64,000 nucleotides of DNA from Coffea arabica (lineage: Eukaryota > Streptophyta > Magnoliopsida > Gentianales > Rubiaceae), in contig NC_092323.1 in the NCBI RefSeq assembly GCF_036785885.1, forward strand, positions 14,020,501-14,084,500. The letters are read 5' to 3'. Shown here in pieces: positions 11,321 to 23,146 of this stretch (the first letter of the stretch is position 1; the number at the start of each line of letters is the position of its first letter). The notes under the pieces were generated by a model. The model was given only the letters and a program-made list of their open reading frames with translations. It made no database searches and had not been told where the DNA came from. The position numbers were made by a program, and so were the translations under genes.

Positions 11321-11576
11321 TGGGCCATCATGATTCCATAACCTAAAATTCGCAAGTCACTACTCAAGACACGTTCACAAACATGATTGCCATGTAAATA
11401 ACTTAAATAAAAAGGAGCCCCCAAGTGTTAATATTTATCGAAATTGAAATTAAAATAATGAATATAGATTCTTCACTTTTTTATTCATTGTAACATATTC
11501 ACAGCTATTAATTATCGACAGAATTAACATTAACAAGTGGTAGATGCATCTGAATTGACAAGGACAACCGATGTGG

Positions 11577-13281
11577 TCAGAAGTGATCAAATTTCCAAGA
11601 ATAATCTTCATCCAATAGCACCATTTCTACATGGTACTGTGCTGGAGAAGGTTCAAGTCCGATGACAGCAGCTAAATTGTTCCTGTCACTATCATCATTC
11701 ATCAACATGTCCAAATTGCTGATGAAGTCATCATCCCAGAAATCCACGTTCATCTTGTCGGTGGGGTAGTGGTCAAAAGATGATTGAGCGTGAATAATTG
11801 TTGGGAAGAATTCTTGATGATGACCAAATACATTGCAATTACTTGAGTTGCGGTCAAAAGAAGAATACGATGATGATGATGATGTTGAAGAAAGGGTTGA
11901 TGAAGCTCTTGCGAATGGTATAAATATTTCATCAGGTTCAATCATGGGAACTTCATCTATGCTGAAAACATTGTTGAATTCCACAGAGGAAGACTCGATT
12001 TGACATTGAGGAATACTAATGCTCTTGTCTTCTTCTTCTTGTATGGCATCTGTTAAGGTTGACTGCATTGAAGTCTCCGCCTCTCTTTTTTGCTCATCCA
12101 TTTCAGAGATTATATCATTAATACTAACAGACGATGTAGGCTCTTTCTTGGTTTCTTGATCAGAATCAGGGTGATTCTTTGGCTGCTCTTCTTGGGATTG
12201 ATCAGTAGCAGATGTTGGTTGGGGCAGTGGCTTGTGAGTGACAGGATCAATCCCCATATTTATCAGCTTCTTCTTTATGTGAGTGTTCCAGTGATTCTTG
12301 ATCTCATTATCAGTTCTACCAGGGAGATGAGAAGCAATCTTGGACCATCTACAGAGGATACAGATAATGAGTACAAAGAGGTGTGACATAACTTTCTCTT
12401 TATTTTTTCAGTTCTTTTTTTTTTTGGTGGAGAGGATAGAAGATGAACCTGTTGCCAAGTTGAGAATGGAGGTCAATGACCATCTTCTCTTCATGTTTTG
12501 ACAATAAACCCCTCTTCAGGTCTGGTCTGAGATAGTTAGTCCATCTCAATCTGCAGCTCTTTCCGCATCTCAAGAGCCCTGTTAAAATTTGCAATGCACT
12601 TAATCAACAGAAAGAAGACCTTGGCATCAAAGAAAGATAAGAAAAGGGCTAAAAAGTTTTCATTAATCTCTTCTTATCTGGCAATAGTACCATGTCGGGT
12701 ATTATTGGACATTCCCAAAGTCACCACCCCCAAGAAATAAAGTATTCCCATCTCTCAGCCCTTTTTCGATCAATTTGGAATTCCCAACAACAACGTTCAC
12801 CTCATACATTGGACCTATGTTAGATTTGATATAAACCTAGTTACCATAACTATTCGTGGGCAGAGTTACTGTAGTTGAGCTCTGATGCAACTATTGATAT
12901 TCGACAATTTCCACCCCAAAATCTAGCTCAACAAGCCAGGTTTTTACTCGATGCTAGTGAAACAAAATCTACCCTTATAACAGTCGAACTAAAATAACCA
13001 AACAAATTGCAAATGCACTATTGAGTGAGGACTCCATTGATCATGTTAGATAAATAATATTTTGGAACAGAAATTTTCATCTAAACTTTCTCTCAATCTC
13101 TCCCTAGAGAACTATTGAATCCCAAAAGAATTTGGAGAAATGGGAGACCTGCAAGTTTAGGGACATCCCTCCAGCAGCATTGGCCATTCGTAAGAATGAA
13201 ACTGGTGAGTTTCATGTCTTCATCAGCAGACCATGGCCCTTTGGTCAAGCCAACTTTGTCACAGCAAGGTCGCCTTCCCAT
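11577..13281 (-). CDS. R2R3-MYB transcription factor (MYB20/43/85-like)
   Basis: Complete three-exon gene: 13,281-13,149, 12,578-12,449 and 12,348-11,577, giving 344 residues. All junctions are GT-AG and sit at the classic R2R3-MYB intron positions (after PKLAG and within LGNR). It starts [12 protein letters not shown]2 has Trp 17, 37 and 57; R3 has Leu 70 in place of the first Trp (usual in plants) and Trp 89 and 108. The stretch [11 protein letters not shown] and [17 protein letters not shown] place it near the subgroup 8-type MYBs, several of which act in secondary wall and phenylpropanoid control. The acidic C-terminus ([19 protein letters not shown]) may activate transcription. An unusual residue is Leu 47 where Arg is common (GLLRCGKS). 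It has no relation to the neighbouring bHLH genes by sequence, though MYB and bHLH proteins often cooperate; that link is speculation here. Confidence 0.9.
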
Positions 13282-13423
13282 CCTTTTTATCTTCTGAAAC
13301 AAGTAGATTGGATGATCAAATATGTACTGATCAATAATGGGAGACAAGAAAACAAACAGTACCAAGATTTGTGATTAAGAGAAACTGGCAAATACTAGGA
13401 ACAGTACCAGAGCTGCCTCATAT

Positions 13424-13434
13424 ACATATATAGG
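13424..13434 (-). promoter_or_regulatory. putative TATA box of the MYB gene
   Basis: On the minus strand CCTATATATG lies about 145 bp upstream of the MYB start codon, a fitting distance for a plant core promoter. No other promoter evidence is available. Confidence 0.4.
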
Positions 13435-13797
13435 ACAAAATCGAACGCCAGGCTGCCCTTTGTCTAACATTGTCCTGTATCCTTATTTTAATAATATATA
13501 TATTCTCGTTTCCCTTGGCATTTTCTTAACCTAAAGAATAAATATATAAACAACTCAGCACGGGGAGAAAGAAGGGTTAAGAGTAAAATATACCAAGTTT
13601 ACAAATAAATTTAAGCAAAGACTAAGGAGACTGCGCACTTAATGGTTGAGTGCATTTTTTTTAATTCTACTTTTATTCCCGCAGCCGTGTACTTTAAAAT
13701 TTAAACGAGTGTTTAATTTTCCAAATCGTGAATTATTTTCTTTCCCAAGTTGTGGATTGCGATATTCTAGCTAACTATGTGTCTAATTTATCCTACG

Positions 13798-13920
13798 ATT
13801 CAACTAATGATTAAGACAACTTCGTAACTAATATTTCACAATATGAAACTTAGCAAAACATAATATAATATAATGTAATATAAATGATATTCAACTAATG
13901 ATTAAGACAACTTCGTAACT
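13798..13920. repeat. perfect 32-bp direct repeat, two copies
   Basis: The same 32 bases, beginning ATTCAACTAATG and ending CTTCGTAACT, occur at 13,798-13,829 and 13,889-13,920, separated by 59 bp of AT-rich sequence rich in ATAATATAAT. Possibly the trace of a replication slip or a small element. Confidence 0.85.
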
Positions 13921-16091
13921 TATTTTTCGGAATAGATTCCATGAAAAATTGCTTAAATAAAACTATCAGCATTAATTTGGCTTCCGCTACATTGATAATA
14001 TCTGATTTTCTGAATTTGTTATACTACTACGCTAACTAATATTATGCTACCGATGGGTAATTTGCAACTAAAGTTGGATTATTCATTTGCGAGTGGAGAA
14101 TTGGAAGGAAAAGAACATCATTGCTAAAAAAAAAAAATGTCTACTTTTATCAGGAAACAGAAGACAAAATTCTATCTAAAAGTTTTATCCCCCTAAACAC
14201 CAAGGATTCAGAAGATGATCAAAACGGGGAAGGAAACACCAAGAGGCTGTTGGCAACTTGGTATTTTCTAACGTCAAATGTGTTTCTTGTGTATCCATTT
14301 TTCGTCTTCGACCTCGTGGCTCTACCTACTCTATAAATAATGAAGATGCTATCGTTTTTGGCAGCGAATTCCTTCCTTCACATGGCCTTCATTCACATTG
14401 CACGTAAAACTCATTACAAACTATATTTTGAAATAGAAACCTTGATTGACTGGCTTACAAAAACTTATTTGACTACTGAGCTGGTTTTTTGCGTAACTGC
14501 TTCAATCAATGATAGAGTACTAGTTAATTAGACTTAGTTTAGTGGTTGATAATGATGTTGATATTTTTTTTTTTTTTGAGTTAAATAGCATAATATAATG
14601 TTGCCTGTCATAGGCCATGCAAAATTACAAAGGTAATAATTAGGGGAAATCTGGGGTATGGGCGGAATAGGTGTTGAAATTTGGTAGTGGAGCATATATT
14701 TGGATAATTCTTATATTAAGAGTTGAAGTAGGGTAGAGTCTTGTTTAATTTACCAAATACATCCATTTACCACGAGAAATTTTTTTGTGCCAAAACGATG
14801 CTTCATAGATCGTTGGGTGTTTACACACTAGCGTTGATCCTATATGGTTCGTACATCTAAGTCAAATTTGACGTGAGGTTAGGTTCAGAAATTGTTGTTT
14901 TTCCTCATCTCAATCGTTACTGATCCCCGTTCTGTCACCAATTGGCTGAATTGGGTTACTTTGTGGGTCTCCTTTAGATTGTCTTTTGGACCGTTTTTTG
15001 GTGACTCTCTGAGTGTTAATCTAACTGTGTAAAATCGTTACTGATCAGCGAATTTGAGTTTCTTTTACTTTTAACTCTATTACATAATCATTTCACCTGA
15101 AATTAACTCTATCAGTGTTGTTTTTAGGTTCAGAAATTGTTTTTTTTTTCCCTCATCTCAATCTCTTTGGCTAAGCATCAAAACACATGATTCTTGTAAA
15201 CTAAAAAAGCACATCATCTCACTGTTGGTAAATTTTTTTTAAAAGGTTTTTGCGCAAAATTCAGAGCTTCCAATTGCTAATGAAGAAATTGTAAGTTTGC
15301 GCAATGGTAAAAGAAAAGCTAAAATTACATCTGGGGTTCCTGTGTACGTTAATTGCACTTCATTTGTGCCCTAAATTCCTTCTCCCAGAAAGTGGGAACA
15401 TATTCTTGAAATCTAGCCCAAAAAGAAAAAAAATGAATAAATTCTTGAAAACATTTTCCTGAACTTCAGCCCAAAAAGAAAAGAAAAGAAAAAGAGAGAG
15501 AGAATAAGTTCTTGAAGACATTCCTCCCTCCTTCCCAACCCACCAGCCTTTAATATTTTAATCACATTCCTGGAGTATGGAAGCAGATTGGAAGGTTACC
15601 CTAAAAAACTGGGGCAAAGTTGCACAAACTTGACCTGACAGAAAATGAAATGATAAAGGTCAAAAGAGTTAGGTAGATCAAACCTAGAAGGTCAGGGAGA
15701 TGGGGCAACAAGCCAGAAAGAAAGATAGAGCCCCTTTCATTTGATATAGGATTCTAAACGTGTAATAAATATTGGAAATTAGTTTATTCTTTCTTCCCAG
15801 TCATCCAAAAGCGACTTCCTGGCCTATCTTGAGTGAGTTTCAGTTCTCATTACATTATTGGACCTTTCCTGGTCGGTTGAGGGTATTGGTACGTACATAC
15901 GTAAAATCACAGACAATTCTCGACCAACCCTTTTCAGAAAACAGCAGTTGGATACCTTTTTGATTTGGTCTGAGGTAAACCTCTCCACTCAGTTTTTGGT
16001 TTTCTATCTCGTCTTCTCGTCTATTCTTCACATATTTGTAGTACCATATGGGAATCTCATTCTAACTCCCATGATAGCACTAGCATTATAA
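13921..16091. other. intergenic region upstream of bHLH copy C, no gene
   Basis: AT-rich with a few short open frames that resemble no known protein. The part after about 15,960 aligns by eye with upstream DNA of copies A and B (AAACCTCTCCACTCAG, GACAGCATATC, GGTTACC), so it probably holds the copy C promoter. Confidence 0.45.
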
Positions 16092-16107
16092 GATATGACA
16101 GCATATC
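16092..16107. promoter_or_regulatory. palindromic upstream element of bHLH copy C
   Basis: GATATGACAGCATATC, about 248 bp before the copy C start codon, is the reverse complement of the copy A element with the inverted repeat GATATG/CATATC kept. It is kept intact upstream of copies A and C. Confidence 0.45.
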
Positions 16108-16354
16108 TGTATTCTGCTTTAATCTAAGTACTTCTGTTCTGTGGTAATAGGTTACCAAATCTTGTTAAAGTTAACTTTTTCTTCTTAGCTTTCGGCATTC
16201 CAAAGCCCCCTTTTCCAGATTCTCAGGCACTAGGATAGGTAGATAGATCTGAAGAGTAAAGACTAAATTTTGTAGATCTCCCATGTAATCTAATGAGGAT
16301 TAATGGGTTGCTTTTATTTTCCTCTAGGATCTTAAATTATATGTCACACAATTA

Positions 16355-19300
16355 ATGGCGAGAAGCGAAATTAACCATATGGATCTTTCAACAGAAAAAT
16401 GGTTATCTGAAATACTGGTAAGATTACTACGTAAGTACCTTAGATTTTCACTTCTGACCACTTCTGAAAGTATGTTCTGCCTTCCAATATCTGAATACTT
16501 GCCTTGACAACCTCCACTTTTCAATTTCTATAGGAAATGGATGTTCCTGCCCTCTGTTATCAGTGGCCGATGATGAACTCCATTGACCAATCTGTTAACG
16601 AGGACATCCTTTTCAACCGATTCTCCTCCTCGGATCATGAGAGCTACCCAATTCATCCATCCTCCAGTATAAAGAACAAGCAACTTCATGAAGCTTCTCA
16701 AACTAGTGGCGTTAGTCTTAGCCAACCCATCCAGCTCATCAACAATGACAAAGATTCGAGATTAATCTGCACATCCCGAAAGCCCCCTTCTTCTCCGTCC
16801 CCCAGAATTATTTCGTTCGGGGCTGGGACCTGCAACTACCCAAAACACACTGTCAAGACCAAGTCAGATAAGATGATGCATCTTGGAACTGCATACTACT
16901 CTTATATTTCTCCCAATTCCTTTAATCAGGAACCATCTGAAGCTCTAGAATATGGTGTCAGCAGCCCCTTTGAAAAGGGTTTCTCTGGGACACCCGTGCG
17001 GGCTCAAGATCACATTTTAGCAGAAAGGAAACGACGACAAAAGCTGTCCAAGCATATCGCTGCTTTATCAGCTGTAGTTCCTGACTTAAAGAAAGTGAGT
17101 GAGATTAGAAGTAGCTGAGATCTATTGTTTGTTTATTGTGACAGGGTAAAGATTTCTTTGGAATAATATTTGACAGGTTGTCGAAGCCTGTGCAATAATA
17201 AAACCTGCTCAAACTAAAAGTAATTTCTGTAGATAGTGGTAAGCAGGGTCGAATCCACAGGGATTGGGAGTAATTGTTTCTTTTCAAATTCACAGTGACA
17301 AGGGGGTGTTTTTATGCAGGATGTGACAATCAAAGAAATTCAACTAAAATCTAAAAAGCTACTAAAAATTAAATAACAAATTACTGAAATCAAATGAGTG
17401 ATAATTAAGGATCTAGCCAAGAAATAACTTCAGCAACGGTTCACCCAATTGATCATCGATAAGCAAAGGCAATTCCAATTATTTACTAATAAATAGGTTA
17501 TAACTACCAAACAGGCGATGGCAGTCAACCCCTCCTTACTGTGTCGGTGATCAAGGTACGCCCGTTAATCACTGCTCTAATTGAGAAATAATCCTAGGTA
17601 CGCCCATAGAATTTAATTCCCCAATTGCCTTACGTATTAGAGGAGCCCTATTCTAACCAAATAACACACTACCAGGGTTATTTTAGATTAGCCCGCGTAT
17701 TCCCCTGACACGAATCTAATCGTGCCAGTTGTCACTATTTTGAGGCAATTAAACAATTACGGATTTAATACCTCAAATGACAATAGATTATCAAATCAAT
17801 TAATTATCCGGATCCAAGACAATCAATTAATTAAACAACCATAAGCACTGCAACCAGAGAATATGCAAATACCAATAAATAAGAGAAAAAGATAAAATTA
17901 AAACGATCTCACAATTTTTAGGCGAATCAAAGCCTCCGTTGCTCCTTGACTAGAGTGAGAGAATTAGTTCATATTTGATGAATAAAACCCAAACAAAATT
18001 GCGGCAGTAGTTACGGCCATTGTCTCCAAGAGTTGGGGAAATTCAATTCGTCCTCTCATCCGAGGGGAGCAAAGTACTAAAAGGTAAAGAAAGAAAGGTC
18101 AAAGAAAGCAATTCTCAATTGCTCCTGACATGCGCAGCATTATAGCTACTCCTAAACTAACAAAAGAAAAGTCAAACAGCAAAAGCTTTCTCCAAGATAG
18201 TGCTTCTCCTCTGCCTTGTGCGGCGGCTTCCCCAGGGGGAAGAAGAAGACTCTCCACTTCAGCCCTGCGTTCCTCCTTTTAATGCTGCCATCTGCGAATT
18301 ACCAAAAAGGACTTGTATCTCCTTATTCCAGAAATGCCCTCGATTGCCTGCTATGTGAACTCTTTCTCGATAACTGTCAAATTGGCCTTTATTGTGATAT
18401 TTTTGTTCTACTCCCTGAAATAAATGCAAATTACGAAAAGTGAGTAGAATCTAATAATTAATTCACATTGGGTTAAGTAATAGGGAAAATTAATAATAAA
18501 ATTAACTATCAAATTGCAACCTATCAATATTTGTTCATACTTACACATTATATTGTAGGAAACAATGATATTGTGAGTATTAAAATAATTCAATTTATAA
18601 CACATTGGAGTCTATCACTTTTTGTTTCACTTTCAGTTGGTTTCACTAGTTACAATGAGTTCCTATTCCTCTATTCCTCTCTTGTATAGATTGTTAGGCC
18701 AAAAGATTTTGTCATTCATCTATTTAATAACAAGGTCATACAACACATAACTACAACGACAAAATATGTGCTAGCTAGTAATTGTGAATCCGGGAATGAA
18801 CTTGAAGCTGAGAGAACTAATTAATTAGTCACTAGAACAAGATGACTACAATGGAATGGCTTTTCCTAGCTTGGGTTGGTGCACTGAGATTTGTTTTGTT
18901 TGGCATGCAGTTGGACAAGGCTTCTGTGCTTGGAGGTGCTGTAAAGCATATAAAACAGCTCGACAAACGAGTCAAGTTTTTCGAGAAAGAAGAGAAAAAG
19001 AGGAATCAGCTGGAGGAATTGCTTGTTTCTGCAATGAAGAAACCTCGTCCTAATAACGACAATTCATCTTCATCCGCGGAGAACGTCTCTAATAACAGTA
19101 GCTGTGATCATCACTCCTCATCATCTGTTGAGGTTCAAGTAACAAGCTCAGGAGGTGATATGCTAATCAAAATCGAATGCAAGAACCACGAAGGGATCTT
19201 ATTGGGATTCAGTTCCCTAATGAAAAGGATTCATTTGAATATAACCAGCAGCAGCTTTATGCAATTTGGGCATGGCATGCTCTTTATTGGTGCAGTTGCG

Positions 19301-19467
19301 CAGGTACTTTAGTAAGAACTACAATTTTTTAATTAGTGCAGTCCATGAATGAACTAGAACCTGAATACCTGATGGAAATTATACTTTTATTGTAGGTGGA
19401 TGAGAAATTCAGCGTGACTGCAGAGTTTCTTGCAAATAACATACGACAGGCTCTGCTAAAGCTCTGA
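16355..19467 (+). CDS. bHLH transcription factor, clade IVa-like, copy C (intact)
   Basis: Four exons: 16,355-16,417, 16,534-17,094, 18,911-19,303 and 19,396-19,467, all GT-AG and all phase 0, giving 362 residues. Exon 1 encodes MARSEINHMDLSTEKWLSEI. The bHLH domain lies near residues 178-228, with the E-box contacts His 181, Glu 185 and Arg 189 in HILAERKRR, then the loop and second helix (KASVLGGAVKHIKQL) on exon 3. An ACT-like C-terminal domain follows (about 265-350). The layout matches the bHLH18/19/20/25 group; members of this clade control ER bodies (NAI1) or terpenoid pathways (TSAR and BIS factors). Which role applies here cannot be told. Intron 3 is 1.8 kb because a solo LTR is inserted in it; both splice sites look sound. 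Confidence 0.88.
17171..18526 (-). mobile_element. solo LTR inside intron 3 of bHLH copy C
   Basis: A 1,356-bp element starting TGACAGGTTG and ending CAACCTATCA; these ends are inverted copies of each other with one mismatch. It is flanked by the perfect 5-bp duplication ATATT (17,166-17,170 and 18,527-18,531). No internal coding region is present, so it is a solo LTR. Orientation and lineage are uncertain. Removing it in thought leaves an intron of about 450 bp. Confidence 0.85.
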
Positions 19468-20461
19468 TGGATGATCACAATTCATAAGCAACAGTTAACT
19501 ATTTGGAAGGAAGTAATATTATTAATCTCCAAGTCCTTGTCCAGAATATGGAAACTGAAAAAGAAGAAAATTTTTGAATATATCTATTGAAAACTAAATG
19601 GTCGTTTAATTTATATGGGGTGTTGTCTTTTTTCCTTTCTTTTTTGTTACTATGCACTTGTCAATTGAGTAGAAAATGTTTCTATTTATGCCCTACCAGC
19701 TACCTTTTTGGGAGGCTTGGTTTATTGCCACAGATGCAATTTATCACAACCTCCTATTGTTTTGTCACATAATACTCATATAATTTTATACAAAGTAATC
19801 ACCCTTTTATTACTTCGTTAAGGATAATGTTGACATTTCAATTGTCGTTATAGAAAATACTTTCCATCAATTTGCACTCTATATAAATCATTGGCGGTTA
19901 TTGAATATTTTGAAATATCAAGAAAATTATGTGGTAATAAACGAAACCACAAAAAGGTACACAGGAATTTACCTAACTTAAAACCAGAATTCATAGTAAA
20001 AATCGAACAACTAGAACTCAAACTAGAGGGCAATAACAACATTTTTGTCCAATGACAATTCGGAAACAAAATCTTCTTCACCCAAAAAAAGAACAAAAAT
20101 GTGGTTAATTTCTTATACCTGCCCCTTTTATTTTAATTAGGCTATATGTTCAATGATTTTCAGACGACTGGTGGAAACAGGTCCCGTACAAGGAAAGAGA
20201 AACTTGCCAAATGTCCATATGCTTCGTGCAAGAAAAAACTCACGAATCTGGGATGAGAAAGCCCTCTAAATGGATTCAGTTAAGGTAGCTTCTATCAAGA
20301 TTTCAAGTTCATATACTTATTCTTTAAGTGATGATTGATTGTAATATTACTTCCGTCAAATATTGTAAACAACCATGGAAACCTCCTTTAGCTATTGGGT
20401 TTTTATGACCTTTACAAGCATGTATTAGAAGCACGAAAGGTCTTTGTGCTTTATACTTTCA
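19468..20461. other. intergenic region between bHLH copy C and the Helitron end
   Basis: Holds the 3' flank of copy C and AT-rich DNA. No gene, tRNA or clear repeat was recognised. Confidence 0.45.
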
Positions 20462-20472
20462 CTAGGAGGTGT

Positions 20473-20494
20473 ACACCGCGCGTACGCGCGGTGT
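20473..20494. terminator. Helitron H1 3' hairpin
   Basis: Perfect palindrome, ACACCGCGCGT followed by its own reverse complement, in an otherwise AT-rich region. It sits just inside the CTAG terminus at 20,462-20,465. In Helitrons such hairpins mark the end of rolling-circle transfer. Confidence 0.75.
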
Positions 20495-20517
20495 AGAATT
20501 CGAAGACTGGCATGCCT

Positions 20518-20697
20518 AGTTTTGCCCAATAAGCTAATAAGAATCTAGAAAAAAAAAATGAAATCGAAAAGTATAATAAAGGACATAATAGACTATAGAT
20601 GTAGTAAAGGCTGCGTTTGGATTGAGTGTTTTTGCACCTGTTTTTGAAAAACTGTTTTTCACATTCCAAATATCTTATTAGCTTATTGGGCAAAACT
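20518..20697. repeat. perfect 24-bp inverted repeat within Helitron H1
   Basis: The 24 bases from 20,518 to 20,541 (starting AGTTTTGCCCAATAAG) recur exactly inverted at 20,674-20,697. The 132 bp between them contain GGCTGCGTTTGGATTG, a phrase often seen at hAT-like MITE ends. It may be a small foldback element nested in H1. Confidence 0.8.
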
Positions 20698-21047
20698 TAT
20701 GACCAAAAACAGATAATAAGTAGACTGTAGATCGTCGATGTAGCAAAGGTACAATTAAAAATAACACAACAAGTAGATTGTCAGTCATTAATCTTGAGAT
20801 TGTTGATGTTGAGGTTGTCAATATTGAGAGCTTCATCCATAGGCAGTGATTATTTCATGAGCTACATATCTGGTCAGTCTAAATCTAGAAGGAGAAGGCT
20901 TGATGTAACACATAACCATATTTCCCTGTAGAGTAGTCAGGAGATGTTGAGTTAAATCTACATTTTGGTGGAGATAAAAAAAGAAAGTACTATAAGCTGT
21001 TGAAGAAATAGAAGGAAACAGTTATTACATAAAAAGAAATGATAATC

Positions 21048-22660
21048 ACTTCTGTCTGTAAATAGTAGAGCTTTAGTGGCCTCCAAATAGCCTTGATAAG
21101 CTTTATCCCTCTATAATCACCACTCTCATATGGCTTCTGAATCAGTTTTTGCCACCTATAACAAGCAGTAAACAAATTTCAGCAAATGGGAAGAGCGAGG
21201 GAACAAGCTCATTTGCGTTATAATGTTGATTAAAAAAATAACAATAAACAAAAAAAAAAAAAGATTTGGCCATCTTTAACTCTTTGAACAATTTTTCTAG
21301 GAAATGTAACGCAAAAACTGAATAGTAACTGCTTGTTTTTAAATCATCTCGAGCATCAGCCATAAAATTGTCAAAAAAATAATAATAATAAGCTCACCAA
21401 GCCTAGTTACACCATGGTTCAACATGCAAGAAGTAAAGTAGGTTATAAAGGTCTTCCAACTTGTTCTGCAGCAATTGATAATGACCTTAATTGATACATG
21501 CTAGACAATAGCCAGTGGTTTAATAACAATCAGGAAAAACATTACTCCGGCACTTGTTCAACTAATGCCAGAATTCTTTGCTGCTGCCATACCTGAAGAG
21601 GGGTACCAGTAAGACACCACATGCAATAGGATGACAATTTGAAGGCAGCCTGGGCACCTAGAGTTTTATAGGACTTGATGGTATGAGCTTCATCCAAAAC
21701 CACTCTGTACCAGTCAACTCTGTGGAAAATGCTCTTCTCCCCATCCTGTGTTGAACATATAAAATAGTAATCATTAAAAATGTTTCAACAGGGGAAAAGA
21801 ACAAGCAGCATTAGCAATTGGATTTAAGTGGTGGAAACTTAAAAAAATGGAAATGGCCAGCTTTTCATTCTTATAAGCTACAAGTAAATGGATTTTGGTG
21901 GTGGAAAGTAACAAAAAATGGAAATAGCTAGCTTATATTCTTACAAGCAGCCGTTAAGACACTGTATGTGGTCAAGACCACATTAGGTTCAGCAATCACT
22001 CTAGGGTCACTGCTCCGATCCCCACCAAAAAAGACAGAAACGGAGATGCTATCTGGCTTTGAGTGTGTTTCAAGTTCATCCTGTTCATTCAGTAAATTCT
22101 TATTCACAGAAGACGACAGTATATCCTTGTGCCTATCCATTAACTAACATACGATCAAAAAATTAGTAATGCAGTTTCAGAACAATGTAGCTAAACCTAT
22201 TCAGAATGCATACAAACTCAGAAAACTTTGTTATTCTGGCTGAATCAAATATATTATAGGGACTCACCTTCCGCTGGCCAAGCAACGCCATAGGACAAAT
22301 AATGAGGGTGCTGCCTTTCACTTTTCTAAAAGGTTTGAGATCAGATTCCTTTTTCTTTTTCTTGATGTACTCTGTATCACCCTCACTTTTGGCAATTGAT
22401 TCTTAATCCTCAGGGTACCTCTGCCTTGCCTTGCAAGAATCAGAGCAATAGTCATCACAGTTTTCCCAAGCCCCATTGCATCTGCCAAGATCCGCAGAAT
22501 ATTCAGCTTAGAATATATAATAATTAACATTGATACTCAAATGGACAGTCAGTAACAGTAGCAAGAGAAACTTGCCCCTCCTCTTGCCGTCTGTGTTGCT
22601 ATTGGAAATTGTGTTGCAGCTTCCCAAGAGAAAATGTTAACATATATTGTGGGAGCCCTC
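21048..22660 (-). pseudogene. RAD5A-like DNA repair helicase fragment, decayed, captured in Helitron H1
   Basis: Exon-like pieces in order on the minus strand match plant RAD5A (SNF2-family ubiquitin ligase of post-replication repair): APTIYVNIFSWEAATQF and TARGG (about 22,660-22,580); ADAMGLGKTVMTIALILA, the Walker A motif (about 22,490-22,430); STLIICPMALLGQRK (about 22,310-22,270); DELETHSKPDSISVSVFFGG and VLTTYSVLTAACKN (about 22,090-21,945); WYRVVLDEAHTIKS, the DEAH motif, to CLTGTPLQ (about 21,720-21,597); NKLEDLYNLLYFLHVEPW then a stop (about 21,470-21,415); and KLIQKPYESGDYRGIKLIKA (about 21,150-21,080). Introns are kept. Breaks include the stop after EPWCN, a damaged acceptor before the Walker A exon (CTGCG) and loss of RING, HIRAN and C-terminal helicase parts. 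The first piece ends in a GC donor (GCAAGT). It cannot encode a working helicase. Confidence 0.85.
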
Positions 22661-22839
22661 CTGAAACAAATGATCAAATAGTAGCATAATCAAGCTTAAG
22701 GCAGTTAATGCTCAAGGATTTTATAAGCAGCTGCTCTTTTTTTTTTTAATATTTCAAGGACAGAAATACATATTCATCACATATACGATACTCCAACAAG
22801 GATGAAACGCTTTTGCCCCCTTTCAGCATAACCTACATA

Positions 22840-23135
22840 TCAACTAACCTGACTGCGTCGTTCTTGTCGGCATAACATTTGTATGATCCTTCATTCAAGT
22901 TGCAAAACCAACAGGAATATCAGATGATTTGCTGGTCCCATCTTTGTTAGTCGACACATCATTTATTATTTGAGAATGAACCACCATATTTTTCTGAATC
23001 AATGGGATATCTGCAATGGCAAATCCTAATAAGGTGCCCAAAAGACACAACATTATCTTAGAAGTGGAGAAGAATTTTTTTTAAGTACCGGAGATTGAAC
23101 AAGAAAAGCAAGCAAAATAATTGGTACATATAATA
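22840..23135 (-). other. spliced-looking fragment of unknown origin in Helitron H1
   Basis: On the minus strand near 23,010-22,860 one frame reads DIPLIQKNMVVHSQIINDVS and on to an in-frame stop. Flanking AG and GT sites look like splice signals. No family is recognised; it could belong to the captured gene or to the element's own transcript. Confidence 0.3.
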
Positions 23136-23146
23136 ATATTTGTGTC

